Source: Acidimicrobiales bacterium
Lineage (GTDB): Bacteria > Actinomycetota > Acidimicrobiia > Acidimicrobiales > Palsa-688
Reading direction: 5' to 3'
DNA length: 7,478 bases
NCBI GenBank assembly: GCA_030039575.1
Contig: JASHVH010000377.1
Location: forward strand, 1 to 7,478
Shown here: one piece after another, positions 5,690 through 7,478 of the stretch
How the letters are laid out: each line of letters opens with the position of its first letter
Numbering within the stretch: position 1 is the stretch's first letter
Position numbers and translations under genes: made by a program
Notes under the pieces: generated by a model
What the model was told of the DNA's origin: nothing
Database searches by the model: none
Seen by the model: the letters and a program-made list of their open reading frames with translations, nothing else

Positions 5690-7478
5690 TTGGCCAAGAT
5701 CGTGACCCTGGGTGAAGTGCTGGTCGAGGTCATGGCCGTCCAGCCGGGCCACGGGTTCCGGACCGCCCTCGACCTGGTCGGGCCGTTCCCAAGCGGCGCG
5801 CCGGCAATTTTCATCGACGAAGTGGCCAAGCTCGGGGCACCCTGCGGCATGATCGGTTCCGTCGGGGACGACGATTTTGGTTGGCTGAACATCGCGCGGC
5901 TCGGAGGTGACGGGGTGGACACGAGCGCCATCCAGGTGCACCCCGGCAATGTGACCGCCACTGCTTTTGTGCGTTACCGGGAAAATGGCCAGCGCGATTT
6001 CATCTTCAGCCTGAAAGACAGTGCCGCCGCCAAACTGGCGTTGACGCCTCAGGCCTTAGCGATGTTGAACGTTTGCGACCACATCCACGTGTCCGGTTCC
6101 TCGCTCTTTTCTCCCCATTTGGTCGAAGTGGCGGGCGAGGCGATCGCGTTGGTAAAAGCCCGGGGGGGCTTGGTGTCTTTCGACCCGAACGTCCGCGGCG
6201 GAGTTGAGCCCGGCTCCTCGGCCCACTCGGCCCTACGGGCCATTTTGCGGTCGTGCGACATGTTCCTGCCCAGCGGGCCCGAGCTTACGGTGTTGACCGA
6301 TGCCGGCAACGAGGACGATGCCATCAGGGAGATCCTGGCCATGGGCGTCCCGAGCATTGTCGTCAAGCGGGGAAAGCAGGGCGCCAGCTACCACGACACA
6401 GACCACGAGGTCTGGGTGCAGGGTTACGCCGTCGAGGAATTAGACCCGACAGGTGCGGGCGACAGTTTCGACGCCGCTTATGTCACGTGCCGCCTGCAGG
6501 GCCGGGGCATTGAAGAGAGCCTCGACTACGCCAACGCGGCAGGTGCCCTGGCGGTAGCCACCAGGGGCCCCATGGAGGGCACTGCCACCTTTGCCCAACT
6601 CGAGGAACTGCGCGCCGGATCTCCGAGGGTGCGCGAGCGAAGGCTCAATGCCCTGTTCACTGCCACTTGGGCCCAGCTCGGCCCACAAGATTTGGTGCCG
6701 GCTCCGGGGGTCACCTCGGTGTGCTCCGGGCACCCCGCGGTGGTCGAAGCGGCGATGTTGCAAGCGGCCGCGGACGACGCGCCGGTGCTCATCGAAGCCA
6801 CCTGTAACCAGGTGAACCACCAGGGCGGTTATACCGGCCTTACCCCGGCCGCTTTCCGTGACATGGTGCACGAAATCGCCCAGCGGCTGAGTTTCCCGCC
6901 GGAGCGCATCCTCCTGGGCGGCGACCACCTCGGGCCGTCCCCATGGCGACGCTTACCCGCAGAACAAGCCATGGCCGAGGCCGAGGCGATGGTGGCCGCG
7001 TACGTTGCTGCTGGTTATAAAAAGGTCCACCTCGACACGAGTATGGGCTGTGAAGGCGAGCCCGAGCACGTGGGGGACACGCTCACCGCCCAACGGGCCG
7101 CCCGGCTGGCCCTGGTTGCCGAACGGGCCGCCAACGAGGCCGGTACGACGGTGCACTACGTGATAGGGACCGAGGTGCCGTCTCCTGGCGGTGCCTTGCA
7201 CGATATTAAGGGCCTCGAGGTAACGCGTCCCGACGCGGTTTTCGCCACCCTTGATGCCCACAGGTCGGCGTTCGACAGGCTCGGGGCGGGGGCGGCGTTC
7301 GATCGCGTAATTGCGGTGGTGGCGCAGCCCGGGGTCGAGTTCGATGCGGAAAAGGTAGTGGTTTACGAGCCCGAGCGGGCTGGCGACCTCACCCGCGCTC
7401 TGGCTGCCTTACCCGGCCTGGTGTTCGAGGCCCACTCCACTGACTACCAGCCACCCGAGAGCCTGGCCGACCTGGTCC
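5690..7478 (+). CDS. Fusion of PfkB sugar kinase (tagatose-kinase-like) with GatZ/KbaZ-like tagatose-phosphate domain, 3' end beyond window
   Basis: One open frame of 596 codons runs from TTG to the right edge. Residues 1-305 are a complete PfkB (ribokinase-family) kinase: AKIVTLGEVLVEVM at the start, GPFPSGAPAIFIDEVAKLG at 31-49, IGSVGDDDFG near 55-64, DPNVRGG at 165-171 and the signature DPTGAGDSFDAA at 252-263 with catalytic Asp258. The NxxE motif appears as SGPE at 195-198. The opening and GPFPSGAPA resemble tagatose kinases more than ribokinase, so phosphorylation of tagatose or its 6-phosphate is likely. After a linker (about 306-342), residues 343-596 match GatZ/KbaZ: SVCSGHP, IEATCNQVN, GGDHLGP, VHLDTSMGC, IGTEVPSPGG, QPGVEFD and EAHSTDYQ in order. 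Compared with E. coli GatZ (about 420 aa), roughly 150 residues lie beyond the window. I translated the junction codon by codon and found no stop. Separate enzymes is the usual arrangement. Confidence 0.9.
   Translation, partial: MAKIVTLGEVLVEVMAVQPGHGFRTALDLVGPFPSGAPAIFIDEVAKLGAPCGMIGSVGDDDFGWLNIARLGGDGVDTSAIQVHPGNVTATAFVRYRENGQRDFIFSLKDSAAAKLALTPQALAMLNVCDHIHVSGSSLFSPHLVEVAGEAIALVKARGGLVSFDPNVRGGVEPGSSAHSALRAILRSCDMFLPSGPELTVLTDAGNEDDAIREILAMGVPSIVVKRGKQGASYHDTDHEVWVQGYAVEELDPTGAGDSFDAAYVTCRLQGRGIEESLDYANAAGALAVATRGPMEGTATFAQLEELRAGSPRVRERRLNALFTATWAQLGPQDLVPAPGVTSVCSGHPAVVEAAMLQAAADDAPVLIEATCNQVNHQGGYTGLTPAAFRDMVHEIAQRLSFPPERILLGGDHLGPSPWRRLPAEQAMAEAEAMVAAYVAAGYKKVHLDTSMGCEGEPEHVGDTLTAQRAARLALVAERAANEAGTTVHYVIGTEVPSPGGALHDIKGLEVTRPDAVFATLDAHRSAFDRLGAGAAFDRVIAVVAQPGVEFDAEKVVVYEPERAGDLTRALAALPGLVFEAHSTDYQPPESLADLV
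6716..7478 (+). other. GatZ/KbaZ-like domain inside the fusion protein, incomplete
   Basis: This stretch encodes residues 343-596 of the fusion. In E. coli, GatZ and KbaZ stabilise the class II tagatose-1,6-bisphosphate aldolases GatY and KbaY and are called non-catalytic. From memory of published work on Agrobacterium, a GatZ-family protein next to a tagatose kinase acts as D-tagatose-6-phosphate 4-epimerase (EC 5.1.3.40). Either role fits fusion to this kinase, and the second would make the protein carry out two consecutive steps. No GatY-like aldolase gene lies in the window. The only plausible separate start nearby, GTG at 6629, has no convincing ribosome site, so independent translation of this part is unlikely. 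Confidence 0.85.

Noticed and set aside
5129..5961. Minus-strand reading frames opposite the SIS gene and the kinase start
   Set aside because: They are antisense shadows; the repeated LYSAA phrase in one of them is just the reverse reading of the 15-bp repeats.
6629..6631. GTG as the start of a separate GatZ gene
   Set aside because: No convincing ribosome site precedes it and there is no stop codon for the kinase upstream, so a fused protein is the simpler reading.

Overview
The window reads as a carbohydrate uptake and catabolism locus from a GC-rich bacterium, most likely an actinobacterium. That assignment is an inference from base composition, frequent GTG and TTG starts, the style of the DeoR regulator (start MPRYERWNGL) and the lack of a transporter ATPase next to the permeases, as is common where one shared ATPase serves several sugar transporters. 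The sequence does not allow a genus call.

Left part (1-3445, all minus strand): reading in the direction of transcription, a CUT1-type sugar-binding protein (3445-2117) is followed by two ABC permeases (2114-1110 and 1110-265). These are tightly coupled: TGA-aa-TTG between the first two genes and an overlapping TAATG between the permeases. Ten bases after the second permease lies the start of a small P-loop (chloramphenicol-phosphotransferase-like) kinase whose frame appears broken; it runs off the left edge in a shifted frame.

Middle (3446-4732): a 308-base gap upstream of the binding-protein gene, then a DeoR-family repressor (4539-3754, minus), then a 193-base divergent promoter region. 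A short motif, CACGCARGTY, occurs once upstream of each of the three transcription units (3522, 4572 and 4665), and by eye nowhere else in the window. It is the best candidate for the regulator's operator.

Right part (4733-7478, plus strand): a SIS-domain sugar-phosphate isomerase or deaminase (AgaS/GlmS-isomerase-like), then a 69-base gap made largely of three 15-bp tandem repeats, then one uninterrupted reading frame. That frame encodes a PfkB sugar kinase of the tagatose-kinase type fused to a GatZ/KbaZ-type tagatose-phosphate domain, and it is cut by the right edge.

Working model (inference): the transporter imports a galactose-series sugar, amino sugar or polyol. The SIS enzyme and the fusion protein convert it through tagatose 6-phosphate. 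The fused GatZ-like half either helps an aldolase encoded elsewhere or is itself a tagatose-6-phosphate 4-epimerase giving fructose 6-phosphate. The DeoR protein would sense a phosphorylated intermediate and repress both arms. The most notable items are the kinase-GatZ fusion, the fact that a single TAG is the only in-frame stop separating it from the SIS gene, and the shared promoter motif.
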